Positions 22,401-30,459 of a stretch of DNA of 64,000 bases are shown here, piece by piece. Origin of the DNA: Stomoxys calcitrans (Eukaryota; Arthropoda; Insecta; Diptera; Muscidae); the NCBI RefSeq assembly GCF_963082655.1, contig NC_081553.1:62424311-62488310 (forward strand), written 5' to 3'. Both the position numbers and the translations under genes were made by a program. Each line of letters starts with the position of its first letter. Within the stretch, counting starts at the first letter, position 1. The notes under the pieces are model-generated. The model saw only the letters and a list, made by a program, of their open reading frames with translations, was not told where the DNA came from and did not search any database.

Positions 22401-25327
22401 TGCTAGTATTGCCATTTTACAAAACGTTTCTTCAAAATTTTACATTTTCTCAAAACAAGAGAAGTTCTTTCGGAAAAAATTTTTTAATCAAATGCATTTA
22501 AGAAAAATTTTAATAATACCGTTTTTAAAACTCCCTGAAGACAATTTTTTTTTTTTTTTTTTTTGACAAAAACTATTAAGGACACAAGATACCTCAAATA
22601 TGAGAATAAAATTAACGAGCAGCTCAAGGGCATGCCTATGGTTTCTCCAGCATCACCCATCATCTTCGATATTATTATGGAGGACCTACTTGACAACGTA
22701 ATGGAGAAAATAGCCAAGCCAAAGATAATAACAAAATATGTGGATAAAATCTTCGCAGTCGTAAAGAAATCGGATGTGAACCAAACTTTGAAAGCTCTAA
22801 ATGCTTACCACCGAGAAATACAGATCACTAAAGACGAAGAACTAGACAACAAACTACCATACCTTGATTGTGTGGTGCATAGACAAAATAATGTACTAAA
22901 AGTTGACTTTCAGACCGAAGGCGATACGCTAATAAAGCGTATGCATCAGCTTATCTGCGCAATCTGGCTAGAAGAACGCATACCCGATGATTGGAACCTC
23001 AGTATACTATGTCCCGTACATAGGAAAGGAGACAAGACGGACTGTGAAAACTACAGAGGCATAAGTCTCCTCCCCATCGCATACAAGATACTCTCGAGCG
23101 TACTGTGTGATAGATTAAAACCTAAAGTCAATGAGATAATTGGGCCCTATCAATGCGGCTTTAGACTTGGTAAATCCATTCTGGAACAGATATGCACACT
23201 GCGCCAAATCCTGGAAAAACCCCGAGAAGGACAAATCAACACCTACCATCTCTTTGTTGACTACAAAGCCGCCTTCGATACTCCTTTACGTTCAAAGGTA
23301 TTTCAAGCCATGTCTGAGTTTGGTATCCCTGCAAAATTAATAAGACTAACTGCAGCCTTTGAAATAACCAAAAGAGAGTCAGTGAAAATGGGTCTGGCAG
23401 TAAATGGAGATAAGACGAAATGGATGGTTTCAACTCTCAAAAAGCCTTGCACAACCAAGCAGATCAAGAAAATGGAGAAAGTTGGGAACCAAAACTTTGA
23501 GACAGTCAGTAACATGATCTACCTCAGTACCGCCCTAATCGATACGAATGACACCAGTTTTGAGATTAAGCGAAGAATAATACTGGCAAACAGATGCTAC
23601 TTTGGACTACAGACGAAGATTACACTATACAAAACACTGATACTACCAGTGCTGTTATATGGTTCTGAAGCATAGGTACTTGTGCTTGAAATATTTGAGA
23701 GAAAGCTTCTTCGTAAAATATATGGACTAGTTTGCGTTAATGGAGAATATAGGCGACGTATGAACCAAGAGCTGTATGACGATGATATGATAGTTACACG
23801 CATCAAAATATTGGTTGCCCAAAAAGTAATTGCGGATTTTTTAAAAGAAAGTAAATGCATTTTTAATAAAACTTAGAATGAACTTAATCAAATATACTTT
23901 TTTTACATTTTTTTTCTAAAGCAAGCTAAAAGTAACAGCTGATAACTGACAGAAGAAAGAATGCAATTACAGAGTCACAATCAGTGAAAAAAATTTGTCA
24001 ACGCCGACTATATGAAAAATCCGCAATTACTTTTTGGGCAACCCAATACATCAACTGCGTTGGCTTGGTCATGTTGTCAGAATGGCTGAAGAAGCTCCAG
24101 CAAAGAAGTCTTTTAAAGGCAAACACGGTGGTACAAGCAAACCGGGAAGACCAAAAGCACGATGGAAAGACCAAGTTGTGGGAGACAACTCGAAACTTGG
24201 TGTCAGAGATTTTAGAATGAGCGCAGAAGATCGAGGCGCTTGGAACGCTATTCTACGTTTGGCTAGTGGAACAAATATTCTGTCGTAGCCAATTAAAGTA
24301 AAGTAAAGAAAGTAAAAGTTGACGACTTATCAATTTTCATTCTAAACACCACAGACGAATAATAAGCAATACCGCGACAAATTTTTTCAAGAGAGTTTTA
24401 AGCATTAGCGACACTGAGTTTCATGCGAGAAACGAGGGAAGAATAAAAGACATTTTAAAAGCTAATGATTTTCCCAGTCACACCATTGGACAATTGATAT
24501 GCAAAGTCAAACAAAGCTACGGGGACTATTCGAAAAGGCCTAAAGATTCAGAAGGAAAAACATACAAAACGGTATCATATGTAGAAGGCTTCTCAGAGAG
24601 ACTAGGCAAGTCTAATATCTGCTATAATAAGTCAATGGGCTATTCAGCAAGACCAAGTCCAAAATCGAAAAAGAGGACAAATCGAATATAGTGTATAAAA
24701 AATTAAATGCAATTGGACAAGACCTACATATGTCCAATGGCTCCACAGATTTAAGCAAAATAAGGTTTGCAGGCTTACGGTAAGGCAACAATATACAGCT
24801 CTTTAAAAAAAACCCAATTTCACAGTAAAAATATATTTTAAATTGTATCTTGCCATAAATTCCAGTACCTCTGTTCTTAAAAAAAAAAATGTATTTTAAT
24901 GTTTTCTACTTACTCTCTCCTTCTTTGTACTGCAAAACATTCTCAAGCCTTTCCCAATCAACGGTTAATCTTTTGTTCAGCAAATATTTATTCACAGGAT
25001 TTTCAAAGTAGACAGGGCCTTGGCTCATGGCCTCTTCACGTTCTCGCTCATACTCGGACAAACGCCTAAATGGCATATACAAAAATTAAATGTTTCTATA
25101 TGAGTTTCTTTCACCATAGCTATTGCTTCTAATCTGCATTACACTCACTCTTTTATATAATTTAATTTATTTTGATTTTTCCCTATGAACTTTTGCATAT
25201 TTTCTAACATTTTCACTTCAAAATCCATCACAATGGACATTTTATGCACCGAGGAATAAAATTCAGCACTACTCAATAAAATCCCAAAGGAGGATAACAT
25301 TGTGATAAAAATAAAGGACCGATGCAT
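16476..25327 (-). CDS. PH4alpha-like: Prolyl 4-hydroxylase alpha subunit (gene 1)
   Basis: Hydroxylates proline in procollagen-type peptides in the ER lumen, using Fe(II), 2-oxoglutarate, O2 and ascorbate; animal alpha subunits partner with PDI. Eight exons, read on the minus strand: 25327-25149, 25065-24914, 20642-20501, 20429-20111, 17562-17089, 17017-16952, 16868-16703, 16555-16476. All have GT-AG borders, and they give 525 aa, normal for the family. Residues about 1-21 are a signal peptide and 22-150 the P4Ha_N domain. Exon 4 (about 158-264) is the TPR-type peptide-substrate-binding domain (ALRRSSNDENINKL). The catalytic 2OG-Fe domain follows, with HxD (H414, D416 in YSEHHDYFD), distal H488 and the 2OG-binding K498 in HGACPIIVGSKW. 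All key residues are present. An ATG at 25348 would add 7 residues but aligns with the TATA region of gene 2, so I prefer 25327. Introns hold satellite, LINE, Penelope and mariner DNA. It is the tandem paralogue of gene 2. Confidence 0.93.
17785..18140 (-). mobile_element. Family A tail fragment split by a MITE
   Basis: 'TTTGTAACACATCC...AAGACCCCATAAGA' before the MITE and 'TATATTCTTGATCGTCATGAC...GTCTGTCTGTCTG' after it are adjacent in intact family A copies. Lies in the intron between exons 4 and 5 of P4HA gene 1. Confidence 0.7.
17842..18076 (-). mobile_element. Mariner-type MITE, copy 2
   Basis: Complete TTGGGTTGCCCAAAAAGTAA / CTTTTGGGCAACCCAA ends with TA duplications at 17840-17841 and 18077-18078. 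The interior is the reverse complement of copies 1, 4, 5 and 6. Non-coding. Inserted into a family A fragment. Confidence 0.9.
18141..18780. other. Intronic stretch with no recognised feature
   Basis: Within the exon 4-5 intron of P4HA gene 1. No repeat family or exon is recognised; the short frame at 18344-18565 has no family resemblance. Confidence 0.4.
18787..19745. repeat. Intronic satellite-like tandem array (ACTAGTTCGCATCCTAACGC family)
   Basis: About 960 bp made almost wholly of two alternating short modules, 'GCGACTAGGAAACTAGTTCGCATCCTAAC' and 'GCTGATTCGTTCGCATCCTAAC' (combined about 50 bp). A third module ('CACTGACGGATCCGT...ACCATAAATAACGCG') recurs at about 18806, 19299 and 19577, giving a loose higher-order structure. 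Stop-free stretches occur on both strands (for example 18849-19143), so they are repeat artefacts. No transposon ends are seen. Confidence 0.9.
19828..20013 (-). mobile_element. Tc1/mariner element, 5' arm fragment
   Basis: Nearly identical to the right arm (56937-57119) of the fold-back element near 56.5 kb. It covers the terminus AAAGGGTGATTTTTTGAGG (reading minus), the leader and the first codons of the transposase ('MNRLTNEQ'). Only the 5' arm is present. It lies 98 bp from exon 4 of P4HA gene 1. Confidence 0.8.
20703..21765 (+). mobile_element. 5'-truncated LINE with RNase H domain (pseudogene)
   Basis: LINE C-terminal region, antisense to P4HA gene 1 in its exon 2-3 intron. Frames at 20944-21381 and 21317-21649 encode an RNase H domain ('IRIVWVPGHNGVKGNERADD') followed by a cysteine/histidine-rich tail ('CRACGEYNGTLEHSLCHCPA'). 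The frame is broken near 21380 and several stops precede it. RNase H-bearing LINEs belong to the I/LOA/R1-like group. The same family occurs at 36570-38265 and 60080-61330. Confidence 0.8.
21766..22190 (+). pseudogene. Tc1/mariner transposase pseudogene
   Basis: Degraded copy of the same lineage as 40417-41035. The start reads 'MNPLTNEQRMQIIDF', and a large internal deletion joins it to 'NKQSCRFWSENQPEALQ', then 'VRFMGWWHHWTVLLQR' (frameshifted relative to the GLWAGGIIGPYFF-type motif), and it fades out at about 22190. Several frameshifts and stops are visible. Located in the exon 2-3 intron of P4HA gene 1. Confidence 0.75.
22195..22310 (+). mobile_element. LINE 3' end with (CAA)n tail
   Basis: 'GGCAGCCGGTTGTACGTACC...' through 'GTACAACACACTGCTACAACAACAACAAC' has the form of a LINE 3' UTR with a CAA-repeat tail, but no coding part is attached. 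Low information, so the call is tentative. Confidence 0.35.
22590..22907 (+). pseudogene. Penelope-like element, 5' part (split)
   Basis: Encodes the RT palm region of Penelope-like elements: 'GMPMVSPASPIIFDIIMEDL', then 'KPKIITKYVDKIFAVVKK' (the YxDD position reads YVDK, so the second catalytic Asp is lost), and 'ELDNKLPYLDCVVHR'. It stops at the LINE insertion and resumes at 24313. Penelope elements carry RT plus a GIY-YIG endonuclease. Found in the exon 2-3 intron of P4HA gene 1, antisense to the gene. Confidence 0.8.
22908..24312 (+). mobile_element. RTE-like LINE inserted into Penelope, with TSD
   Basis: 11-bp duplications (TAAAAGTTGAC, 22897-22907 and 24313-24323) flank it. It encodes RT segments ('IPDDWNLSILCPVHRKGDK', 'YRGISLLPIAYKILS', 'YQCGFRLGKS', 'LFVDYKAAFD') and then a C-terminal region matching 13503-14264 ('QIKKMEKVGNQNFETVS', 'LPVLLYGSEA'). 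The YADD-containing segment is deleted between about 23340 and 23390. It ends in the same AATTAAAGTAAAGTAAAG tail. An in-frame stop at 23673-23675 and a nested MITE confirm it is dead. Confidence 0.85.
23811..24046 (-). mobile_element. Mariner-type MITE, copy 3 (nested in LINE)
   Basis: Ends TTGGTTGCCCAAAAAG / CTTTTTGGGCAACCCAA with TA on both sides (23809-23810 and 24047-24048). Removing it restores the LINE sequence 'CGCATCAAAATACATCAACTGCG', which matches 'CGCATCAAGATACAACGGCTGCG' at about 14013. Same orientation as copy 2. Confidence 0.9.
24313..24800 (+). pseudogene. Penelope-like element, 3' part
   Basis: Continues the Penelope reading after the LINE: 'FFKRVLSISDTEFHARNEGR', 'KANDFPSHTIGQLICKVKQS', 'KTYKTVSYVEGFSERL'. 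This is the RT thumb/linker region of Penelope elements. Stops and frameshifts are present, and the C-terminal GIY-YIG endonuclease is not recognisable. Confidence 0.7.
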
Positions 25328-25378
25328 ATTGCTAGCCATCAAAAACATCTTAAACTATGGCTTCTCTTTACACAAATG

Positions 25379-25420
25379 TTGAACGTTTAATGCTTCAAAA
25401 GTTACTAAATTTTTGCGAAT
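25379..25420 (-). promoter_or_regulatory. Upstream block conserved between P4HA genes 1 and 2 (proximal)
   Basis: 'AACGTTTAATGCTTCAAAAGTTACTAAATT' here is matched almost base for base at 42677-42722 at about the same distance from the start codon of gene 2. It lies about 55-90 bp upstream of the start. Whether it binds a factor is unknown; it could be residual identity from the gene duplication. Confidence 0.5.
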
Positions 25421-25599
25421 ATCTGTTGTTTCTTTTGACCTTAAGATTGGCAAAAATATTCTCTAGAATATTAAATAGAAGAAAGCTTCCAGTAATTGTA
25501 GCCTCAGTATATGAATGGTATTGGAAATTGAAAGCTTTTGCCATAAGTGTTGATGTTAGCGATTGCCCAATGTAAAGACCGTTAATTTATTCACCTGAT

Positions 25600-25675
25600 C
25601 TCCATATCTGACGTTTTGTTTCTCCATCTGTGGGTCATTGTTCTTAGCCGTGGCGGGTCATCAGCACTATGTATT
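25600..25675 (-). promoter_or_regulatory. Upstream block conserved between P4HA genes 1 and 2 (distal)
   Basis: 'TGGGTCATTGTTCTTAGCCG' and 'GCGGGTCATCAGCAC' recur at 42915-42996 upstream of gene 2, separated from the proximal block by poorly matching sequence. Similarity ends just beyond, so this is either a conserved regulatory element or the edge of the duplicated segment. The repeated GGGTCAT word could be a nuclear-receptor-type half site, but that is speculation. Confidence 0.5.
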
Positions 25676-26136
25676 TGTTTTTGTGTTTTTTAGTTTGTTC
25701 TTTGCGAAATTCTAATCATTTGTTGAGACTGTATTTGTTAACCTACATATATATAAAATAAACAACAGACAGCCATCTCAGACCCTTACATAGGCCCAGA
25801 ATGACTCGGTGGTCGAAAGACTGTAAAGAGCTAAGAAGAAAAGAAGAGGTGTTCATTCACAACCCTACGCTTTCTCACCATCATCACCGGACATTGGCAC
25901 AGCAGTTGTTAGACCGTCTTCAACTCCTGCTCATCTCCAGAGACCCAGCAAAAATCCTCATCGTTACGAGCCCATCGCGATGGCATCGATATGACATCGC
26001 CGTGGCCTTTCAGACCTATCACCAGCAATTAAAGGTTGCGCTTGCCGAGCTCAAGGTAAATCGACATCCTCGTTCCAGTTAACCTCGGCCACAGGGCCTT
26101 GGCAAACCTGTAAACTCTAGCGTCAGCCCACACCGC

Positions 26137-26700
26137 ACCATCCCCAAAAGCCAGCACAGAAGGGGTTCACCATGGTTCACGTCAATCGCCTCGTTTTCAG
26201 CCACACCTTGATGGCCCGACACATTCTGACAGTAGGACCCAAACGTCCGAGACGGTCCTTGTATCTCTAGTCAAGCCTCGACTTTACATTATCCGTAGTC
26301 GTGATAGTCTGACAGGGTCACCGAAAGACATTGCACCCCACCAGATGTCCGCACCATCCCAAAAAGCCAGCACAGAGGGGGTTCACCATCGTTCACTTCA
26401 ATCGCCTTGTTTCCCGCCACACCTTGATGGCCCGACACATTCTGACAGTAGGACCCAAACGTCCGAGACGGTCCTTGTATCTCTAGTGAAGCCTCGACTT
26501 TACATTATCCGTAGTCGTGATAGTCTGACAGGGCCACCGAAAGACATTGCACCCGACCAGAAGTCCGCACGATTCCAAAAAGCCAGCACAGAGGGGGTTC
26601 ACCATCGTTCACGTCAATCGCCTTGTTTCCCGCCACACCTTGATGGCCTGACACATTCTGACAGTAGGACCCAAACGTCCGAGACGGTCCTTGCATCCGT
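26137..26700. repeat. Tandem repeat, about 215-bp unit, about 2.6 copies
   Basis: Units start near 26137, 26351 and 26567 with 'GCACCATCCCAAAAAGCCAGCACAG'-like words and share 'CGTCCGAGACGGTCCTTG' and 'TCGTGATAGTCTGACAGGG'. Units are over 90 per cent alike by eye. The plus-strand open frame 26345-26878 spans units because the period nearly preserves frame; it is not a recognised protein. Confidence 0.85.
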
Positions 26701-27213
26701 CCAAAAGTCTGTATACTCCCTAATTTCTAGGAATTCAACAAAAACCCTTGCTCCGGTACCCTATTCAGCATTAACTCATCCATGTAAACAGAGGGATGCA
26801 AGAAGGCCGGGAAGACCCCGGTCCAATACTCCCACAACCTCCAGATCGCCATCGAAGAAAACTCCTCCCCTTAAATAGTCAGTCATGTCGCCAATGCTAG
26901 GTAGTCGTCCCACGCCAATGTCCGAAATTCAAAGAGCTCGATCTAACTGACCCCCTCAGTCCTTGACCCCGATATTAGCACAGCGGTAATACCCTGTACC
27001 TTCTCCATCATACAGCGAAGACCTCCTCCACATCCATCCTCTCAAGGGCCCCGTGCCACACCAGGCACTCATAAGTGATGATCGGCGAAACACAACAGTG
27101 AACACCCAGGGGAACACCCTTGATTTGAGTCCCCAACTTCTACCTATCGAGTTGCGACATGGGTGGACCACGTTTGACTCTATGCTCAAGGTTTTTTCTC
27201 TAGTTCAATGTCT

Positions 27214-27535
27214 GGTAACAAATAAAATGCAAATTTTGCCCATGAACATTCCACTAAGGAACAGGGGCAAACTTCTCACATATCAATGAGTGCAGTTCGA
27301 TTCAAGTTTTAAGCTCAATGATAAGGGGCCTCCTTTTTATAGCCGAGTTCGAACGGCGTGCCGCAGTGCGACACCTCTTTCGAGAGAAGTTTTACATGGC
27401 ATAGTACCTCACAAATGTTGTCAAAATTAGGAGGGGAAAACCACCGTTGAAAATTTTTTCTGATGTTCTCGCCAGGATTCGAACCCAGGCGTTCAGCGTC
27501 ATAGGCGGACATGCTAACCTCTACGCTACGGTGGC
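27214..27535 (-). mobile_element. tRNA-derived SINE, copy 1
   Basis: Read on the minus strand, it begins with a tRNA-like head: 'GTAGCGTAGAGGTTAGCATG' (A-box-like) and 'GGTTCGAATCC' (B box). A roughly 240-bp body and a short A-rich end follow. The related block at about 27680-27725 lacks the insertion ('TTCTGGTAAAAAAATAACGC' runs straight into 'TCAGGTATTTAGCC') and acts as an empty site. Confidence 0.85.
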
Positions 27536-28591
27536 GCAGCCCAGGTATTTAGCCGACCACCTGTCCCCAATTGTCCCTCTACCCAGTGGACCATCCCTGA
27601 TCTTAGTCTCCATCTGCTACCTATCGAAGTGAATAGAGCACATTCAGCCCCCGTTTGACTCTCTCTCCTCAACGTGTCTTCTCCAGTTCGATTTCTGGTA
27701 AAAAAATAACGCTCAGGTATTTAGCCTCTCGCCTGTTTACAATTTCCCCTCTATGTAACCAACTACGTGGTAGAGGCTACCATCAACTAACCGAGCCTTG
27801 GTGTAGGTGTACAGGTAGCCGCTTATCAACGATGGGTCAAAAGATCACCGATGTACTTGGGTGCGTACATCAGGGATCTAAAATGCATTTAAGACGAAAG
27901 ATGAAGGACTGATTGGGCTAAAGTCCCGGTACATAGGGTAACTCGGGTTTTCCGCTTTGGAAAACCCTTACCTCCGCCCACAGTTGGCAGAAAGCCAAGC
28001 AAAACACAATCTCTAAAAATCTTTTCCCGAAGCCGCATGGCATACGGTCCTGCCCTCAGCTGCATGGCAGATGATATGGCATCCGATTCGGTCGATTCGT
28101 AGGGCCCTATTAACCTCTCCTCTGTTATAATATGTTCAACAACCGACTGCGCCTCAGCATTGCTTACTATCCGAGGGACATTCATAACATCGGAAGTCCT
28201 TTGATAGCACTTTCCGGAACATAGAGGACTCGTTCACCCCTTCCGACGATTTACAGAAGCCGATCAATGAGTCACTCTTAGCCATGGACTTCTTTTATAG
28301 CTCCCAATTCGTACTCAGCCTGGTACGACTGGCTTTATTGTATAGCCTCCACGAAGTCCACCTCAATTTCCTCAGCACCACATTGCAACAAACAGGGTAA
28401 ATAAGAGGGCTCCATGGACCCCTGCTAACGCATTCGCCGCAAGCTCAAGCTTCCTTGTACCAACGTGCAAAAGTTGTGGTGATCCCAGTGCTTAGACAAG
28501 CAAACACTTTGCAACACACTTCAAACATACTGTTCTCGAACAAAACGCTTTGGGCCGCCGTACTGTTATGATTAACATTCGATCAACCTCA

Positions 28592-29059
28592 TTACTCCAA
28601 GATTCCAGTGTCTCCGTGAATCCCGTCGTATCCTGTGGAAAATGCGTTTTCATTAGAAGCCTCAACATGTCCTCCGTTCGCCTCGCACCCTATCAGTACT
28701 TCATTTCCTGTCTGTTTTGTTTTCCCCACCAACCTGCTCCGATGTAGGTGGCAGTGTCGGAGAGTCGAAAGGCAGATAAAGTGATGCCGTCTCCCTGTCT
28801 CATCACTGTTGCATCCGACGTTGACAACTCTGAGGAAAATACATAATGTATTTTTTTTTTGATAAAAAACGCAGTTCTTCGACCGATTACCAGTGTTAGC
28901 ATAGAACAATTGGTGCTTGATATGGTTAAGTCCAGAAATTTTGTTCCGGGTCGTCCATGGCTCCTGAATTAAGGCAATATTGCTCTTGCTGATTTTCTCC
29001 CTCAGGGCGTGAGTAGCTGTCTTGCTCCGGTGGAGGTTTATTTGGATGACCTCAATCAT
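28592..29059 (-). pseudogene. LINE AP-endonuclease domain, N-terminal part
   Basis: The frame begins 'MIEVIQINLHRSKTATHALR' and continues 'NIALIQEPW', which is the start of the apurinic-type endonuclease of R1/LOA/I-group LINEs (the conserved Asn and the Glu of QEPW are present). Similarity stops after about 60 residues and the frame shifts afterwards. The ORF1-like repeats at 29100-29720 lie upstream, as expected for a LINE on the minus strand. Confidence 0.7.
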
Positions 29060-29099
29060 TGTTCGTCCATTAGATGGACTTCTTGGGAGTGGGTTATGG

Positions 29100-29720
29100 T
29101 CTCAACACCTGTTCCCTGTTCTTTAAGCTGTATTGAGTCTCCCGTAACTACACTGCGTGATATTTTAATATTAGGATCTTTGCATATCCTAGTCTTCCGT
29201 ATCTTAAGAAAGTCGGTAATGGTTCCATCATCGGGTCCCTGTTCGATAGGCTGTATTGAGTCTACCGTCCCAGCACTGTCTGATGTTCCAAAATTAGTAT
29301 CTTTGCCTATACTGGTCTTCCGTATCTTGAGTAAATGGGCTTCTTGGGAGTAGGTTATGGTCTCATCGTCGGCTCCCTGTGCGTTAGGCGGCATTGAGTT
29401 CTATGTCACTGCACTGCCTGATGATTCAAAATTTGGATTTTTATCCATCCTAGTCTCCCTAACCCCGAGTAAGTCGTCGAAGGTTTCGACGTCGTGTCCC
29501 TGTTCGTTAGACTGTGTTGAGTCTCTCTCTCTCTCTCTTTCTCTCCTGCACTGCCTGATGTTTCAGTATTAGGATCTTTGTTTATCCCACTCTTCTCAAT
29601 TTTGAGAGAAACGGTGATATTTTCGTCGTCCGCCCCTGTCCGTAAGGCGTTATTGAGTGTCCCGCCACTGCACCCCCTGATGGCTCAATATGAGAATATT
29701 CGCCTTTCCTGTCTTTCCAA
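29100..29720 (-). repeat. Tandem repeat of about 115-135 bp within LINE ORF1-like region
   Basis: About five diverged units carry 'CCCTGTTCG(T/A)TAG(A/G)CTG(T/C)(A/G)TTGAGTCT' at about 29113, 29237, 29370, 29498 and 29633, plus 'TTAGGATCTTTG...ATCCTAGTCTTCC'. On the minus strand the units translate in part to repeats such as 'SIQPIEQG' and 'KIRKTRICKD'. One unit carries a local (TC)n expansion at 29523-29545. Probably an internally repetitive ORF1 of the LINE to its left. Confidence 0.7.
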
Positions 29721-29931
29721 TCTTGAAATGGGCGGCCATGGCCCTGTAGTACGTCGAGCCGTTAGTCTTAGCCAAACTTGTCAGTGAAACTTGATCAATG
29801 CCAATCTCAAGGTGAGTTCCTGCCTCTGTTCCCTGTGGAAAACCTGTCATTTCTCCATGGCTAAATTTTGGTTTTGTTTGTTTAAGACTTCCATCATGGA
29901 TTCCGTCGCGATTTCGCCGCCCACAAGGAGG

Positions 29932-30225
29932 CTACCGTAGCGCAGAGGCTAGCATGTCCGCCTATGACGCTGAACGCCTAGGTTCGAATCCTGGCGAGAC
30001 AATCAGAAAAAATTTTCAGTGGTGGTTTTCCCTTCCTAATGCTGGCAACAAAAACTTCTCTCCAAAGAGGTGTCGCACTGCGGCACGCCGTTCGGACTCG
30101 GCTATAAAAGGGAGTCCCCTTATTATTGAGCTTAAACTTGAATCGGACTGCACTCATTGATATGTGAGAAGTTTGCCCCTGTTCCTTAGTGGAATGTTCA
30201 CGGGCAAAAAAATTTGCATTTGCAT
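29932..30225 (+). mobile_element. tRNA-derived SINE, copy 2
   Basis: Same family as copy 1 but on the plus strand: head 'GGCTACCGTAGCGCAGAGGC', B box 'GGTTCGAATCC', body with 'AGAGGTGTCGCACTGCGGCA' and 'GGAACATT'-like end words, finishing 'GGCAAAAAAATTTGCAT'. A truncated family A head follows at 30290-30335. Confidence 0.85.
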
Positions 30226-30382
30226 CCTTGTTGAAGACCGTACAAACTGAGTTAATAAGGATACATTTCGGAAGAATCCATGTTGATGCGTACCCAAGAT
30301 TTGGCACGGCCGAACTTAGTACACTTTTACTTGTATTGAATATCTTCCATCATAAAAATTAATGTACATAGTTTTTTAAGAT

Positions 30383-30388
30383 TTTATT
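30383..30388 (-). other. Poly(A) signal of P4HA gene 2
   Basis: AATAAA on the minus strand, about 72 nt after the TGA stop of gene 2 at 30462-30460. Confidence 0.55.
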
Positions 30389-30459
30389 AAAATAAACTTA
30401 TAAAAATAAACTTAAATTAAGTTTTGGCCTCCATTACAAGAACTCCTTAGCACTATATC

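Larger units (their letters stand above)
25797..28590 (-). mobile_element. Degraded LINE-derived region
   Basis: Moderately GC-rich DNA between P4HA genes 1 and 2 contains tandem repeats (26137-26700), a duplicated block interrupted by a SINE (about 27120-27760) and broken frames. It lies directly downstream, on the minus strand, of the LINE endonuclease frame at 28592-29059, so I read it as the decayed remainder of that LINE. RT motifs are not individually recognisable; the assignment rests on position and composition. Confidence 0.4.

Noticed and set aside
22563..23675. 370-residue open frame, the longest outside gene 3
   Set aside because: It is a Penelope RT fragment fused by insertion to a LINE RT fragment; the 11-bp TSD shows the join is an insertion boundary and both parts lack catalytic residues.
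25328..25348. Upstream ATG of P4HA gene 1
   Set aside because: Position aligns with the TATA region of gene 2; the later ATG at 25327 aligns with the gene 2 start and begins the signal peptide directly. Not excluded by sequence alone.
26345..26878. 177-residue frame rich in Ser/Pro/His
   Set aside because: Spans a 215-bp tandem repeat and has no recognisable domain.
27465..27535. tRNA-like sequence with B box (also 29932 and 63720)
   Set aside because: It is the head of a SINE with a shared 240-bp body in three copies; acceptor-stem pairing is not evident, so it is not a functional tRNA gene.
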